Shown here: positions 8,083-19,829 of the stretch, one piece after another | Layout of the letters: each line of letters starts with the position of its first letter | How positions within the stretch are numbered: the stretch's first letter is position 1 | Source: JAXMCI01 sp046349435 | Lineage (GTDB): Bacteria > Pseudomonadota > Alphaproteobacteria > Dongiales > Dongiaceae | Direction of reading: 5' to 3' | Assembly (NCBI GenBank): GCA_046349435.1 | Contig: JAXMCI010000043.1 | Location: 1 to 64,000 of the forward strand | Length of the DNA: 64,000 bases | Position numbers and translations under genes: made by a program | The notes under the pieces: model-generated | Seen by the model: only the letters and a program-made list of their open reading frames with translations | Told to the model about the DNA's origin: nothing | Database searches by the model: none

Positions 8083-9086
8083 GGGAGGCCGCCGCGGCGC
8101 CAGCCGCGGCGCCGCTGCTCGCCGTCGAGAGCCTCTCGGTCGCCTTCCGCGGCGAAGCCGGCGAGGTGCCGGTCGTCGAGGACCTGTCCCTGGCCGTCGC
8201 CCCCGGCCGCACCCTCGGCCTGGTCGGGGAGTCGGGCTGCGGCAAGAGCGTCACCGCCATGGCGATCATGCGGCTGCTGCCGCAGCCGCCGGCCCGCATC
8301 GCCGGCGGCCGCATCCGCTTCGAGGGCGAGGACCTGCTGGCGCTGCCCGAGCGGGCGATGCGGCAGCGCCGCGGCGACCGCATCGGCATGATCTTCCAGG
8401 AGCCGATGACCAGCCTCAACCCGACGCTGACGGTCGGGCGGCAGATCGCCGAGGTGCTGCGCATCCATCGCGGCGCCGGCGCGGCCGCGGCGCGCGCGGC
8501 GACGCTCGAGATGCTGCGGCTGGTCGGCATGGGCGCACCGGAGCGGCGCTTCGCGCAGTATCCGCACCAGCTCTCCGGCGGGCTGCGCCAGCGGGCGATG
8601 ATCGCCATGGCGCTGGTCTGCCGCCCCGACCTGCTGATCGCCGACGAGCCGACCACCGCGCTCGACGTCACCATCCAGGCGCAGATCCTCGAGCTGCTGA
8701 AGCGGCTGCAGCGCGAGCTCGGCATGGCGATCCTGCTGATCACCCACGATCTCGGCGTGGTCGCCGAGTTCTGCGACGAGGTCGCGGTGATGTATGCCGG
8801 GCGCATCGTCGAGCGCGCCGCGGCGCCCGCCCTGTTCGCCCGGCCGCGCCATCCCTACACCGCCGGCCTGCTCGCCTCGACGCCGCGGCTGGCCCGGCGC
8901 GGCGGCCTGCTGCCGACCATTCCCGGCATGGTGCCGCCGCCCGGCCGGCGCGGCGCCGGGTGCGCCTTCGCCGAGCGCTGCGCGCGCGTCCTGCCGCGCT
9001 GCCGGGCCGAGCGGCCGGCGCTGGCCGCCGTCGCGGCGGGACACGAGACGGCCTGCTGGAACCCGCCCGAGGGCCCGGCGCCGTGA
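8079..9086 (+). CDS. dppD: Peptide/amide ABC transporter ATP-binding protein, DppD type
   Basis: Cytoplasmic ATPase of 335 residues. Walker A is GESGCGKS near residue 51; the Q-loop region reads IGMIFQEPMTSLNP; the ABC signature is LSGGLRQR; Walker B with the DEPTTALD D-loop follows; the switch histidine is in LLITHDLGVVAEF. The C-terminal oligopeptide-transporter extension is present with the clustered cysteines CAFAERCARVLPRC, which in some homologues hold an iron-sulfur cluster. The ATG overlaps the amidase stop (ATGA) and the stop overlaps the next GTG start (GTGA), so amidase, DppD and DppF are translationally coupled. Confidence 0.95.
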   Translation: MREAAAAPAAAPLLAVESLSVAFRGEAGEVPVVEDLSLAVAPGRTLGLVGESGCGKSVTAMAIMRLLPQPPARIAGGRIRFEGEDLLALPERAMRQRRGDRIGMIFQEPMTSLNPTLTVGRQIAEVLRIHRGAGAAAARAATLEMLRLVGMGAPERRFAQYPHQLSGGLRQRAMIAMALVCRPDLLIADEPTTALDVTIQAQILELLKRLQRELGMAILLITHDLGVVAEFCDEVAVMYAGRIVERAAAPALFARPRHPYTAGLLASTPRLARRGGLLPTIPGMVPPPGRRGAGCAFAERCARVLPRCRAERPALAAVAAGHETACWNPPEGPAP

Positions 9087-10031
9087 GCGCGCCGCTGCTC
9101 GAGCTGGCCGAGGTCAGCAAGCACTATCCCAGCCGCGACGGGCACGGCACGGTGCGCGCGGTCGACCGGGTCAGCCTCGAGCTGCGGCCGGGCGAGACGC
9201 TCGGCATCGTCGGCGAATCGGGCTGCGGCAAGTCGACCCTGGCGCGGCTGGCGCTGCGGCTGATCGAGCCGTCCGGCGGCGCCGTGCGCTTCGCCGGCGA
9301 GGACCTGCTGGCGCTGTCGCCGGCGGCGCTCCGGGCGCGCCGCCGCGACATGCAGATCGTCTTCCAGGATCCCTACGCCTCGCTCGACCCGCGGCTCAGC
9401 GTCGGCCGGCTGATCGCCGAGCCGCTGGTCATCCACGGGGTCGGCGACCGCGCCGCGCGGCGGCGCCGGGTGGCCGAGCTGCTGGCGCTGGTCGGGCTGC
9501 CGCCCGAGGCGGCGGCCCGCTATCCGCACGAGTTCTCCGGCGGGCAGCGCCAGCGCATCGGCATCGCCCGGGCGATCGCGCTCGAGCCGCGGCTGGTCAT
9601 CGCCGACGAGCCGGTCTCGGCGCTCGACGTCTCGATCCAGGCGCAGATCGTCAACCTGCTGGAGCTCAAGGCGCGGCTCGGCCTCTCCTATCTCTTCATC
9701 TCGCACGACCTGTCGGTGGTCGAGCATGTCAGCGACCGCGTCGCGTGATGTATCTCCGGGCAGGTGGTCGAGCTGGCCGACGCCGAGACGCTGTACCGCG
9801 CGCCGCGCCCGCCCCTACACCCGGGCGCTGCTCTCGGCGGTGCGCAGCCCGACCCGGCCCGCCGCCAGGCCCGCATCGTGCTGGCCGGCGACATGCCGAA
9901 CCCGGAGGAGCCGCCGCCCGGCTGCCCGTTCCACCCGCGCTGCCCGCAGGCCGAGGCGGCCTGCCGCAGCGGGCGCCGGCCGGCGGCTCGGGCCCGGCGG
10001 CGAGCACCGGGTGGCGTGTCACCTCGCCTGA
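9083..10031 (+). CDS. dppF: Peptide/amide ABC transporter ATP-binding protein, DppF type (frameshifted 3' part)
   Basis: Second ATPase of the importer. The first 222 codons are clean: Walker A GESGCGKS, Q-loop QIVFQDPYASLDPR, signature FSGGQRQR, Walker B with DEPVSALD, and FISHDLSVVEHVSDRVA. At 9748 the frame hits a stop because one G is missing before TGATG; further single-base changes follow. Reading across frames restores VMYL, VVELADAETLYRAPR, PYTRALLSAV, the C-terminal MPNPEEPPPGCPFHPRCPQ Cys motif and the ending HRVACHLA before TGA at 10029-10031. The remaining protein would be about 315 residues, the normal DppF length. The breaks continue directly into the next gene, which suggests a low-quality consensus rather than a dead transporter. 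GTG start overlaps dppD by 4 nt. Confidence 0.85.
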
Positions 10032-10119
10032 CAGGGGCTTCTACGGCGGCGCTATCCGGCGGGGCCAAGAGGGGACTAAGCTCGGCCCCTCGTCCAGACA
10101 GGACCGGTCCCGCCGAGCG

Positions 10120-13469
<3,350 letters not shown>

Positions 13470-13471
13470 GG

Positions 13472-13978
13472 GTGGAGCAGGCCGCCCGGATCCGCCATGC
13501 CCGACCCGGCGATGCCGCCATCGTGGTGCAGCTGATCCGCGAGCTCGCCGCCTATGAGCGCGAGCCGGCGAGCAGCGTCAGGGTGAGCGAGGCCGACCTG
13601 CTGCGCGACGGCTTCGGCGCGACGCCGCGCTTCGAGCTGCTGGTCGCCGAGCTCGGCGGCACGGTGGTCGGGTTCGCGCTGTTCTTCACCAGCTGGTCGA
13701 CCTGGGAAGGACGGCCCGGCCTCTATCTCGAGGACCTCTTCGTGCGCGAGACGGCGCGCGGCCGCGGGCTCGGCCGCCGGCTGCTGGCGGCGATCGCCCG
13801 GCTGGCGCTGGAGCGCGGCTATCCCCGGCTCGATCTCTGCGTGCTCGACTGGAACCCGGCGCGGCGCTTCTACGATTCGCTGGGGATGGGCGAGCGCCAG
13901 AACTGGCGGCCCTACCGGCTGGAGGCCGACGGCATCGCGCGGCTCGCCGCCGGCGAGCCGGCGCCGCCGGCAACCTGA
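13472..13978 (+). CDS. GNAT family N-acetyltransferase
   Basis: About 168 residues, the usual size of a single-domain GNAT enzyme, transferring an acetyl group from acetyl-CoA to an unknown amine. The fold order is visible: IRHARPGDAAIVVQLIRELA at the N-terminus, ELGGTVVGFALFF (beta 4), YLEDLFVRETARGRGLGRRL with the RGRGLG acetyl-CoA loop, and CVLDWNPARRFYDSLGM near the end. The proximity of E/D residues and WNPARRFYDSLG resembles the diamine acetyltransferase-like subgroup. Start is uncertain between GTG at 13466, overlapping the kinase stop, and GTG at 13472; the latter has a GGTGAGG-like stretch upstream. The aldo/keto reductase gene follows after 15 nt. Confidence 0.85.
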   Translation: MEQAARIRHARPGDAAIVVQLIRELAAYEREPASSVRVSEADLLRDGFGATPRFELLVAELGGTVVGFALFFTSWSTWEGRPGLYLEDLFVRETARGRGLGRRLLAAIARLALERGYPRLDLCVLDWNPARRFYDSLGMGERQNWRPYRLEADGIARLAAGEPAPPAT

Positions 13979-13993
13979 CCTCGGAGGAACGGC

Positions 13994-14839
13994 ATGAGCG
14001 CGGCGATCCCCACCTTGGCGCTGCCCGGCGGCGAGCGCGTTCCGGCGCTCGGGCAGGGCACCTGGCGGATGGGCGAGAATGGGGCGCAGCGGCCGGCCGA
14101 GGCGGCGGCGCTGCGGCTCGGGCTCGATCTCGGCATGACCCTGATCGACACCGCCGAGATGTACGGCGACGGCGGCGCCGAGCTGGTGGTGGCCGACGCC
14201 ATCGCCGGCCGGCGCGACGAGGTGTTCCTGGTCAGCAAGGTGCTGCCGCAGAATGCCAGCCGGGCCGGCACGGTCGCCGCCTGCGAGCGCAGCCTGCGCC
14301 GGCTCGGCACCGACCGCATCGACCTCTATCTGCTGCATTGGCGGGGCGGCCAGCCGCTCGCCGAGACGCTGGCCGGCTTCGCCGCCCTGGCCCGGGACGG
14401 CAAGATCCGCCACTGGGGGGTGAGCAACTTCGACGCCGGCGACATGGCCGAGCTGGCCGGGCTGGCCGGCGGCCAGGGCGTCGCCGCCAACCAGGTCCTC
14501 TACAACCTGACGCGCCGCGGCATCGAGCACGACCTGCTGCCCTGGTGCGAGGCGCGCGGCATCCCGGTCATGGCCTATTCGCCGGTCGAGCAGGGCCGGC
14601 TGCTCGCCAACAAGGCGCTGGCCCGGGTCGCCGGGCGGCACGGCGCGAGCCCGGCGCAGGTCGCGCTCGCCTGGCTGCTCGGCCGGCCGGGCGTGCTGGT
14701 CATCCCGAAGGCCGGGCGGCCCGAGCATGTCCGGGAGAACCGCGCCGCCGCCGGGCTGGCGCTGAGCGCGGCGGACCGCGCCGAGCTCGACGCGGCGTTC
14801 CCGCCGCCGCGCGGCCCGACGCCGCTCGCCATGCTGTAA
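13994..14839 (+). CDS. Aldo/keto reductase
   Basis: NADPH-dependent oxidoreductase of 281 residues with the (beta/alpha)8 barrel pattern. Catalytic tetrad segments are present: Asp and Tyr in LIDTAEMYGDGGAE, Lys in FLVSKVLPQNAS and His in IDLYLLHWRGG. GVSNFDAGDM, QVLYNLTRRGIE and VLVIPKAGRPEHVREN follow in the expected order. It resembles the YeaE-like/2,5-diketo-gluconate reductase branch, whose physiological substrate is seldom known. A good ribosome site GGAGGA lies 8 bases before the ATG, and the gene follows the acetyltransferase by 15 nt, so the two probably share a transcript. Confidence 0.93.
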   Translation: MSAAIPTLALPGGERVPALGQGTWRMGENGAQRPAEAAALRLGLDLGMTLIDTAEMYGDGGAELVVADAIAGRRDEVFLVSKVLPQNASRAGTVAACERSLRRLGTDRIDLYLLHWRGGQPLAETLAGFAALARDGKIRHWGVSNFDAGDMAELAGLAGGQGVAANQVLYNLTRRGIEHDLLPWCEARGIPVMAYSPVEQGRLLANKALARVAGRHGASPAQVALAWLLGRPGVLVIPKAGRPEHVRENRAAAGLALSAADRAELDAAFPPPRGPTPLAML

Positions 14840-15012
14840 AGGCCGCGGCAGCACACCTCCCCAGGGAACCAGGCCGGGTAATCCGCCGTTAACATGTCGG
14901 GCGATCCGCCGCGCCGAGCCGTGCGGCCACATCATTCACACGGCCAAGCGAGCAACTGGTGCCGTAAGACCGATGTTGTTCGGTCGTCGGGGGTTGCAGC
15001 GATGCCGAGGCA

Positions 15013-16017
15013 ATGGACAAGCGACGGAGCGAGCCGGCGTCGGCCGGCGGGGGACTGAGCGCCGCTGACTGCCTTGTCTCGGTAGTCATCCCTGCCTTCA
15101 ATCGGCGGCGCACGATCGAGCGTGCCATCGCGAGCGCGGCGGCGCAGAGCCATGCGGCGCTCGAGATCATCGTCGTCGACGACCATTCGTCGGACGGCAC
15201 GGCCGATTTCGTGCGGTCGATGGGCTGCAGCCGGCCGGTGCGCGTCATCGAGCAGCCGGACAATCGCGGCGCGCCCGAGGCGCGCAACGCCGGGCTCGCC
15301 GCCGCCCGCGGCGCCTTCGTCGCCTTCCTCGACAGCGACGACGAGTGGCGGTCCGACAAGATCGCCCGCCAGCTCGCCCGGCTGGGCGAATGCGGCGAGG
15401 CCTACGGCGCCTGCTACAGCGGCAGCCGCTGCCTCGCCGAGGACGGCCACCTCACCTACGCCATGCGGCCGACCGGCGAAGGCGATCTCCGCCGGGCGCT
15501 GCTGCAGTACAACGTGATCGGCTCGACCTCGACGATGCTGGCCCGCCGCGACGCGCTGCTGGCGGTCGGCGGCTTCACCCCGGGGCTGAGCGCCTGCCAG
15601 GACTGGGACCTCTGGCTGCGGCTGGCGGAGCGCACCCGGTTCGCCTGCGTCCCCGACCCGCTGGCCGTGCTCTACGTCGCCACCGACGGCCGCATCAGCA
15701 CCAGCGGCAAGGCGCGCCTGCGCGGCTACTGGTACATGTACCGGCGCCACCTCCGGCAGGGCTTCCGCGCCGGGCTCGCCGACCCCGGCATGTTCCTCGC
15801 CATGATGGGCGAGATCCTGATGCAGCTCGACCGGCCCCGGCTGGCCCGCCGGATGCTCTATCTCAGCTGGCGCACCAAGCGCCGCTCGCCCAAGCGGCTG
15901 GCCAACTGGCTGCTGGCGACGATGCGGATCCGGCCGCGCAGCTACCTCGCCCTGGCGCTGCTCACCCAGCGCGTCGAGGTCGCGCTGCGCCGCGGCGCGG
16001 TCCGCCAGGCGCCCTGA
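15013..16017 (+). CDS. Family 2 glycosyltransferase
   Basis: A 334-residue cytoplasmic or membrane-associated glycosyltransferase with a GT-A fold. The nucleotide-sugar site is visible as VSVVIPAFNRRRTIERAI, IIVVDDHSSDGTADF and AFLDSDDEWRSDK (the DxD-type motif), and the acceptor region as CQDWDLWLRLAER. The C-terminal third is rich in Arg and Leu without clear transmembrane helices. It stands alone, with 173 bases of non-coding DNA upstream that include a small inverted repeat (GACCGA 14968-14973 and TCGGTC 14980-14985). Such lone GT2 genes usually serve capsule, LPS or protein glycosylation; nothing here specifies which. Confidence 0.9.
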   Translation: MDKRRSEPASAGGGLSAADCLVSVVIPAFNRRRTIERAIASAAAQSHAALEIIVVDDHSSDGTADFVRSMGCSRPVRVIEQPDNRGAPEARNAGLAAARGAFVAFLDSDDEWRSDKIARQLARLGECGEAYGACYSGSRCLAEDGHLTYAMRPTGEGDLRRALLQYNVIGSTSTMLARRDALLAVGGFTPGLSACQDWDLWLRLAERTRFACVPDPLAVLYVATDGRISTSGKARLRGYWYMYRRHLRQGFRAGLADPGMFLAMMGEILMQLDRPRLARRMLYLSWRTKRRSPKRLANWLLATMRIRPRSYLALALLTQRVEVALRRGAVRQAP

Positions 16018-16105
16018 GCGCCGGCGCGGGTCGGCGCGGCGGGCCACGGCCGGCGGCGGAACCGCAGCCGCGGGATCCCCGCCGGCACGGCCCTGTTTGC
16101 CCGAT

Positions 16106-16354
16106 ATGAACGGGATGCTGCGGCGAGCGGAGGGCTTGAGCGCCGAGGAGCTCGACCGGCTGCGCCGGTGCTGGCCGGAGGGGCGCCGCAGCCCGCCCTC
16201 GGCCTGCTTCGATTCCTGGTCGGTGCCGGGCGCGGACGGCCATCTGCGCTTCGCCGTGGTCCGGCTGGCGGGCGGCCACTATCTGCGCCTGGACGGGCAT
16301 CTCGCCCTGGCCGCCTTCGGCGCCAGCCTCGAGGCGGTGCTGCCGCCGGCGTGA
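16106..16354 (+). CDS. Small hypothetical protein
   Basis: An 82-residue frame with ATG at 16106 (a TTG three codons upstream is the alternative). It begins with a Leu/Glu-rich helix (EGLSAEELDRLRRCWPE) and continues with a compact, hydrophobic, strand-like half (HLRFAVVRLAGGHYLRLDGH). Codon third positions are G/C as in its neighbours. No family was recognised. It lies between the glycosyltransferase and the DUF6496 gene in the same orientation, 88 nt after the former. Confidence 0.42.
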   Translation: MNGMLRRAEGLSAEELDRLRRCWPEGRRSPPSACFDSWSVPGADGHLRFAVVRLAGGHYLRLDGHLALAAFGASLEAVLPPA

Positions 16355-16429
16355 ACCGGCAGGCTTGTCCATGGTTGATCCCGCAGGAGCGGGCGGCGAC
16401 AGCCCCCGGATCGAGCCAGGAGAAAGACC

Positions 16430-17014
16430 ATGCCGCGGCAACCGAGCAGGGGCCAGAAGCAGACGGTCGGGCGGGTCATGCACGAGTTCAAGCACGGCGA
16501 GCTGAAGACCGCCCGGGGCAAGCGCAAGGTGAAGAGCCGCAAGCAGGCGATCGCCATCGCGCTGCACGAGGCGGGCGCCTCGAGATCCGAGAGCCGCAGG
16601 AAGAACGAGGCCAATCTGCGGCGCACCAAGGCCAAGGAACGGCGCGGCGAGACGGCGCGCGACGAGGCCGAGGGCCGCAAGAGCCGCCGCCCGGCGGCCG
16701 CGGGGCGCCGCAAGACGGCAGGCGGCAAGGCGACGGCGAGCCGGACGGCGACGGCAGGCAGGAAGGCGACGGCCAGCCGCAAGACGGCCGGCCCCAAGAC
16801 CGCCGCCCGCAAGACCGCCGGCCGCAAGACGGCGAGCCGCAAGACGACGGCGCGCAAGCCGGCGGCAGCCAGCCGACGCAAGGCGCCGGCGCGCGGCCGC
16901 GGCGGGGCCGGCGAGAAGACCCGCGCCGAGCTCTACGCGCAGGCCAGCCGGCGCAATATTCCCGGCCGCTCGCGGATGAGCAAGGCGCAGCTGGCCCGCG
17001 CCCTGGCGCGCTGA
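16430..17014 (+). CDS. DUF6496 protein with histone H1-like Lys/Ala-rich tail
   Basis: A 194-residue, extremely basic protein. Residues 1-65 match the DUF6496 pattern: QTVGRVMHEFKHGELK, KVKSRKQAIAIALHEAGAS and a NLRRTKAKERRGE ending. Residues about 80-155 form a low-complexity array of KTA/KAT/RKT units such as ASRKTAGPKTAARKTAGRK, like eukaryotic H1 and bacterial histone-like tails. Residues about 160-194 (TRAELYAQASRRNIPGRSRMSKAQLARAL) resemble the SAP/Rho-N-type helix pair found at the end of some Ku and DNA-binding proteins. DNA or RNA compaction is likely by inference. The repeat array also makes the DNA itself repetitive. RBS CAGGAGAAAGACC precedes the ATG. Confidence 0.85.
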   Translation: MPRQPSRGQKQTVGRVMHEFKHGELKTARGKRKVKSRKQAIAIALHEAGASRSESRRKNEANLRRTKAKERRGETARDEAEGRKSRRPAAAGRRKTAGGKATASRTATAGRKATASRKTAGPKTAARKTAGRKTASRKTTARKPAAASRRKAPARGRGGAGEKTRAELYAQASRRNIPGRSRMSKAQLARALAR

Positions 17015-17168
17015 GCCGGGGCGCGCTGAGCCCGGGCGGTCGGGCGGCCTGCCGCTGGTGCCGGGGGCCGCCCTTCCGTCCGCGCCTGAATCGTGACGCC
17101 GGCGGCGGCGCTGGTCGCCGCCGCCGCAGCGGGGCAGCTCGCCCGAGCCGTCAGATCACGTGGCCGGC

Positions 17169-17768
17169 TCAGATCACGTGATAGACCTGACCGGTCTGCC
17201 GGCCCTCGACCGACTTGACGTAGGCGAGCGAGACGCGGGCCACCGGGACCGGCTCGTGGCCGTGGAAGTACTCGCCGAACAGCCCCATCGACTCGACGAT
17301 GACGCCGGGGCTGACGACGTTGATGCGCAGGCCGCGCGGCAGCTCGATGGCGGCGGCGCGCGCGAAGCAGTCGAGCGCCCCGTTCACCATGCTGGCGGAG
17401 GCGCCGTAGCGGATCGGGTCGTGGCTGAGCACGCCGCTGGTCAGCGTGAAGGAGCCGCCGTCATTGGCGTAGTCGCGGCCGATCAGCACCAGGTTGACCT
17501 GGCCCATCAGCTTGTCCTTCAGGCCGACCGCCATCTCGGTCTCGGTCATCGCGGCGAGGTCGCCGAAATGGACCTTGCCGGCGGCCGAGACCAGCGCGTC
17601 GAAGCGGCCGACCGTCTCGAACAGCGCCCGGATCGAGCCGCTGTCGGTGATGTCGACCCGGTGCTGGCCGCTGCGCCGCGCGGCCGTCACGATCTCGTGC
17701 CGGTCGCCGAGCGCGGCGGCCACCGCGCTGCCGATGGTGCCGGTGCCGCCGACGACCACGATCCGCAT
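17169..17768 (-). CDS. Short-chain dehydrogenase/reductase lacking the canonical YxxxK
   Basis: A 199-residue Rossmann protein. The cofactor loop VVGGTGTIGSAVAAAL opens the protein and VSAAGKVHFGDL supplies the NAG-like segment. The usual catalytic Tyr-x-x-x-Lys is replaced: after TLTSGVLSHDPIRYG the sequence runs ASASMVNGALDCFARAAA, as in a known short SDR subgroup with the same substitution. NVVSPGVIVESMG and the C-terminal GQVYHVI follow. It is shorter than classical SDRs (about 250). Enzymatic activity is therefore uncertain. It lies 10 nt downstream of the RidA gene on the same strand, forming a two-gene unit. Confidence 0.88.
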   Translation of the reverse strand: MRIVVVGGTGTIGSAVAAALGDRHEIVTAARRSGQHRVDITDSGSIRALFETVGRFDALVSAAGKVHFGDLAAMTETEMAVGLKDKLMGQVNLVLIGRDYANDGGSFTLTSGVLSHDPIRYGASASMVNGALDCFARAAAIELPRGLRINVVSPGVIVESMGLFGEYFHGHEPVPVARVSLAYVKSVEGRQTGQVYHVI

Positions 17769-17778
17769 GGGCGGCGCC

Positions 17779-18129
17779 TCAGTCGAGCGCCGCGGTGACC
17801 GCGATCTCGACCAGCAGGTCCGGCCGGGCGAGCGAGGCCTGCACGGTGGCCCGCGCCGGGGTGTTGCCGGGCGACACCCAGGCGTCCCACACCTCGTTCA
17901 TCTCGGCGAAGGCGCGGATGTCGGAGAGCCAGATGTTGGTGGTGACCAGGTTCTTCTTGCTGGTGCCGGCGGCCTTCAGCAGCTTGTCGATCTGCGACAG
18001 GATCTGCTTGGTCTGCTTGGCGACGGACGGCACCGGATTGGCGGCCACCTGGCCGGCGAGATAGACCATGTTGCCGTGCTTGACGGCCTGGCTCATGCGC
18101 GGGCCGGCCTGGATACGCTCAACGGACAT
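17779..18129 (-). CDS. RidA family protein (YjgF/YER057c/UK114)
   Basis: A 116-residue protein of the RidA family, trimeric enzymes that hydrolyse reactive enamine/imine intermediates made by PLP enzymes. The pattern is intact: MVYLAGQVAANPVPSVAKQT, QILSQIDKLLKAAGTSKKNL, and the C-terminal TPARATVQASLARPDLLVEI with the conserved Arg and Glu that form the active site. Length is normal. ATG at 18129 is preceded by GAGGGGGAGCG. A hairpin at 18152-18190 separates it from the upstream gene. The downstream SDR is probably co-transcribed. Confidence 0.94.
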   Translation of the reverse strand: MSVERIQAGPRMSQAVKHGNMVYLAGQVAANPVPSVAKQTKQILSQIDKLLKAAGTSKKNLVTTNIWLSDIRAFAEMNEVWDAWVSPGNTPARATVQASLARPDLLVEIAVTAALD

Positions 18130-18151
18130 CGCTCCCCCTCGGATTCATGGG

Positions 18152-18190
18152 ATGTTGCAGGACGCGCCGGCCTGGCCGGCGCGGCAACAT
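18152..18190 (-). terminator. Strong hairpin, likely terminator of the upstream minus-strand gene
   Basis: A long imperfect palindrome: ATGTTGC (18152-18158) pairs with GCAACAT (18184-18190), and CGCGCCGGCC (18163-18172) with GGCCGGCGCG (18174-18183), leaving AGGA as a bulge and one T as loop. It begins 4 bases after the stop of the 18195-18590 gene. No long U-tract follows on the minus strand, so efficiency is uncertain. Confidence 0.55.
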
Positions 18191-18194
18191 AATT

Positions 18195-18590
18195 TCACAG
18201 CCGGGCGGGCTTGTCTTGCGAGGGATCGCGGGCGTCGAGCCGGCTCACCGCCGGCGTGCAGCGATGCCAGATCTCGCCCGGATCCTGGTCCGGGCCGCGG
18301 CGCAGATCGACCGTGTTCTCGTCGAGCAGCCGCATGGAGATGGTGCCGCCGGCGCCAGGCTCACCGGCCGGCACGACATAGGAGAAGAAGTGCCGGCGGT
18401 AGTCGCCGATCGTCGGGCGGCCCGCCGGCGTGACGATCGCCACCCCGTGGATCGAGAAATGCTGCTGCCCGTCCGCCTGGCACCAGTCGCCGTCGATGGT
18501 GATCGGCCCGGGCCGGCGCCGCCACGACGGCGGTGAGCGCCGCGAGCGCGACGCACAAGAGCCGGGGCGCAGGACCATGATCCGGATCAT
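18195..18590 (-). CDS. Secreted hypothetical protein, signal peptide in another frame
   Basis: The mature part is clean from about 18505 to the stop at 18195: ITIDGDWCQADGQQHFSIHG, RRHFFSYVVPAGEPGAGG, ISMRLLDENTVDLRRGPD and EIWHRCTPAVSRL. Two conserved cysteines could pair after export. The ATG at 18590 starts MIRIMVLRP, and a one-base change near 18570 then gives LLCVALAALTAVVAAPARA, a textbook Sec signal peptide, with a compensating change near 18510. In the given sequence the leader is therefore garbled. It is at the left border of an error-rich patch, so a consensus error is likely. I recognise the protein only as a conserved hypothetical of alphaproteobacteria. Confidence 0.62.
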   Translation of the reverse strand: MIRIMVLRPGSCASRSRRSPPSWRRRPGPITIDGDWCQADGQQHFSIHGVAIVTPAGRPTIGDYRRHFFSYVVPAGEPGAGGTISMRLLDENTVDLRRGPDQDPGEIWHRCTPAVSRLDARDPSQDKPARL

Positions 18591-18705
18591 CGGCCCGCCG
18601 GACCGGCGGGTCCAGCCGTTTCGAGATGATCGGCGTCGAAAAGGGACCCCTCCCTGCGGTTGAGTGAGACTGGTTGGCTGGATCAACAGCCGGCCAAGAG
18701 CGGGG

Positions 18706-19492
18706 ATGCTGAGCGTGGAGACGATCGCGAGGGTTCGGCGCGCGCACGGGGTGCTGGAAGTCGATCAAGGCGATCGCGCCGAAGCTGGGGATCTCGCGCA
18801 AGGTCGTGCGCAAGGTGCTGCGCGACGGTGCGACGGAGTTCCGCTACGAGCGGGCGGTGCCGCGGCCCAGGCCGGCGGGGGATCTACGACAACATGAGGA
18901 CAGGGGTCGACGCGGTGTTCGTCGGCAAGGAGCGCGCCTTCAACCGGCGCTTCGCCCGGATGCGCGCACTACCTGGTCGAGCCGGTAGCCTGCACGCCGG
19001 GCGCCGGCTGGAAGAAGGGCCAGGTCGAGAGCCAGAGCCTGCCCCATGGCGGCGGGGTCGGCGCGCTGCGCGAGCGGTTCTTCACCCCGCGGCTCGGGGC
19101 GGCAAGCTACGAGGAGCTCAACGGCTGGCTGGCCGACCGCTGCGTCGCCCATGCCAGGCGCAGCGCCATCCGGAAATCGCCAGGGCTACCGTGCGGTCGG
19201 TGTTCGAGGCCGAGCGGCCGCTGCTGGTGCCCTATGCCGGGCGCTTCGACGGCTTCCACGCCAGCACGGCTGCGGTGTCGAAGACCTGCCTGGTGCGCTT
19301 CGACACCAACAAGTACTCGGTGATGGCCAAGGCGGTCGGCCGCCCGGTCGAGATCCGCGCCTATGCCGACCGAGGTGGTGATCTGCAAGAGCGGCGAGGT
19401 CGTCGCCGAGCATGCCCGCCGCTTCGGCCGCGACCAGACGATCTACCACCCCGGGCTACGTGCCGGTCTGGCGCTTCAAGAACCGCGCCTGA
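18706..19492 (+). pseudogene. istA: IS21 family transposase IstA remnant, internally deleted and frameshifted
   Basis: The N-terminus MLSVETIARVRRAH, KSIKAIA, ISRKVVRKVLRDGATEFRYE is the helix-turn-helix region of IstA. Directly after RAVPRPRPAG the sequence jumps to GIYDNMRTGVDAVFVGKERA, so about 200 residues with most of the DDE catalytic domain are missing. The remainder, read across frames, gives HYLVEPVACTPGAGWKKGQV, RERFFTPRL, FEAERPLLVPYAGRFDGFHA, VSKTCLVRFDTNKYSVMAKA and GRPVEIRAYADR before TGA at 19490-19492. The large deletion is real decay, unlike the single-base changes around it. The partner gene istB is absent and no terminal repeats were found. Confidence 0.85.
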
Positions 19493-19829
19493 GACGCCGC
19501 CGCCCAAGCTCCCGGCACCCCGCCGCCGCAGGCATGGGTTTCCAAGGCATTGGGGAAGCGTAGATTCGGGAGCCAGCCGCAGCGGGCTCCCGGATCCGTC
19601 GGTATAGGCCTTCAGCCGGCTATTCCTCGGCGGGTTGCTCCCAGCAGAGCCCGCTTCCGCTTCGCCGGCCACCATCAAGACTATCTGCTCGAGGCTGCAG
19701 CCGTCGATCTCGCGGCAGCCGCCGGCGGTTGCCCCTGCGCGAACGCCCTGTCAGCACAGCCTTGCCCCCCGAGGGTCATCCGGCCAAGGTCCCGGGAGGG
19801 GGGACCTTTTGAACGCCGACGGCCAGATC
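19493..19829. other. Unassigned stretch after the istA remnant
   Basis: About 340 bases without a convincing gene. A minus-strand frame around 19560-19680 (SLEQIVLMVAGEAEAGSAG) looks coding-like but has no recognised relatives and is interrupted. It may be further transposon or gene debris. No RNA gene or repeat was identified. Confidence 0.4.

Noticed and set aside
14968..14985. Inverted repeat GACCGA/TCGGTC upstream of the glycosyltransferase as an operator
   Set aside because: Only a 6-base arm, common by chance in GC-rich DNA, and no regulator gene nearby.
16700..16870. Possible CRISPR-like or minisatellite array
   Set aside because: The repetition comes from codons for KTA/RKT units of a basic tail; units have irregular length and no spacers.
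16168..17181. 337-codon frame overlapping the DUF6496 gene
   Set aside because: Its translation is an alternate reading of the Lys/Ala repeat array; the DUF6496 frame has the conserved domain and ribosome site.
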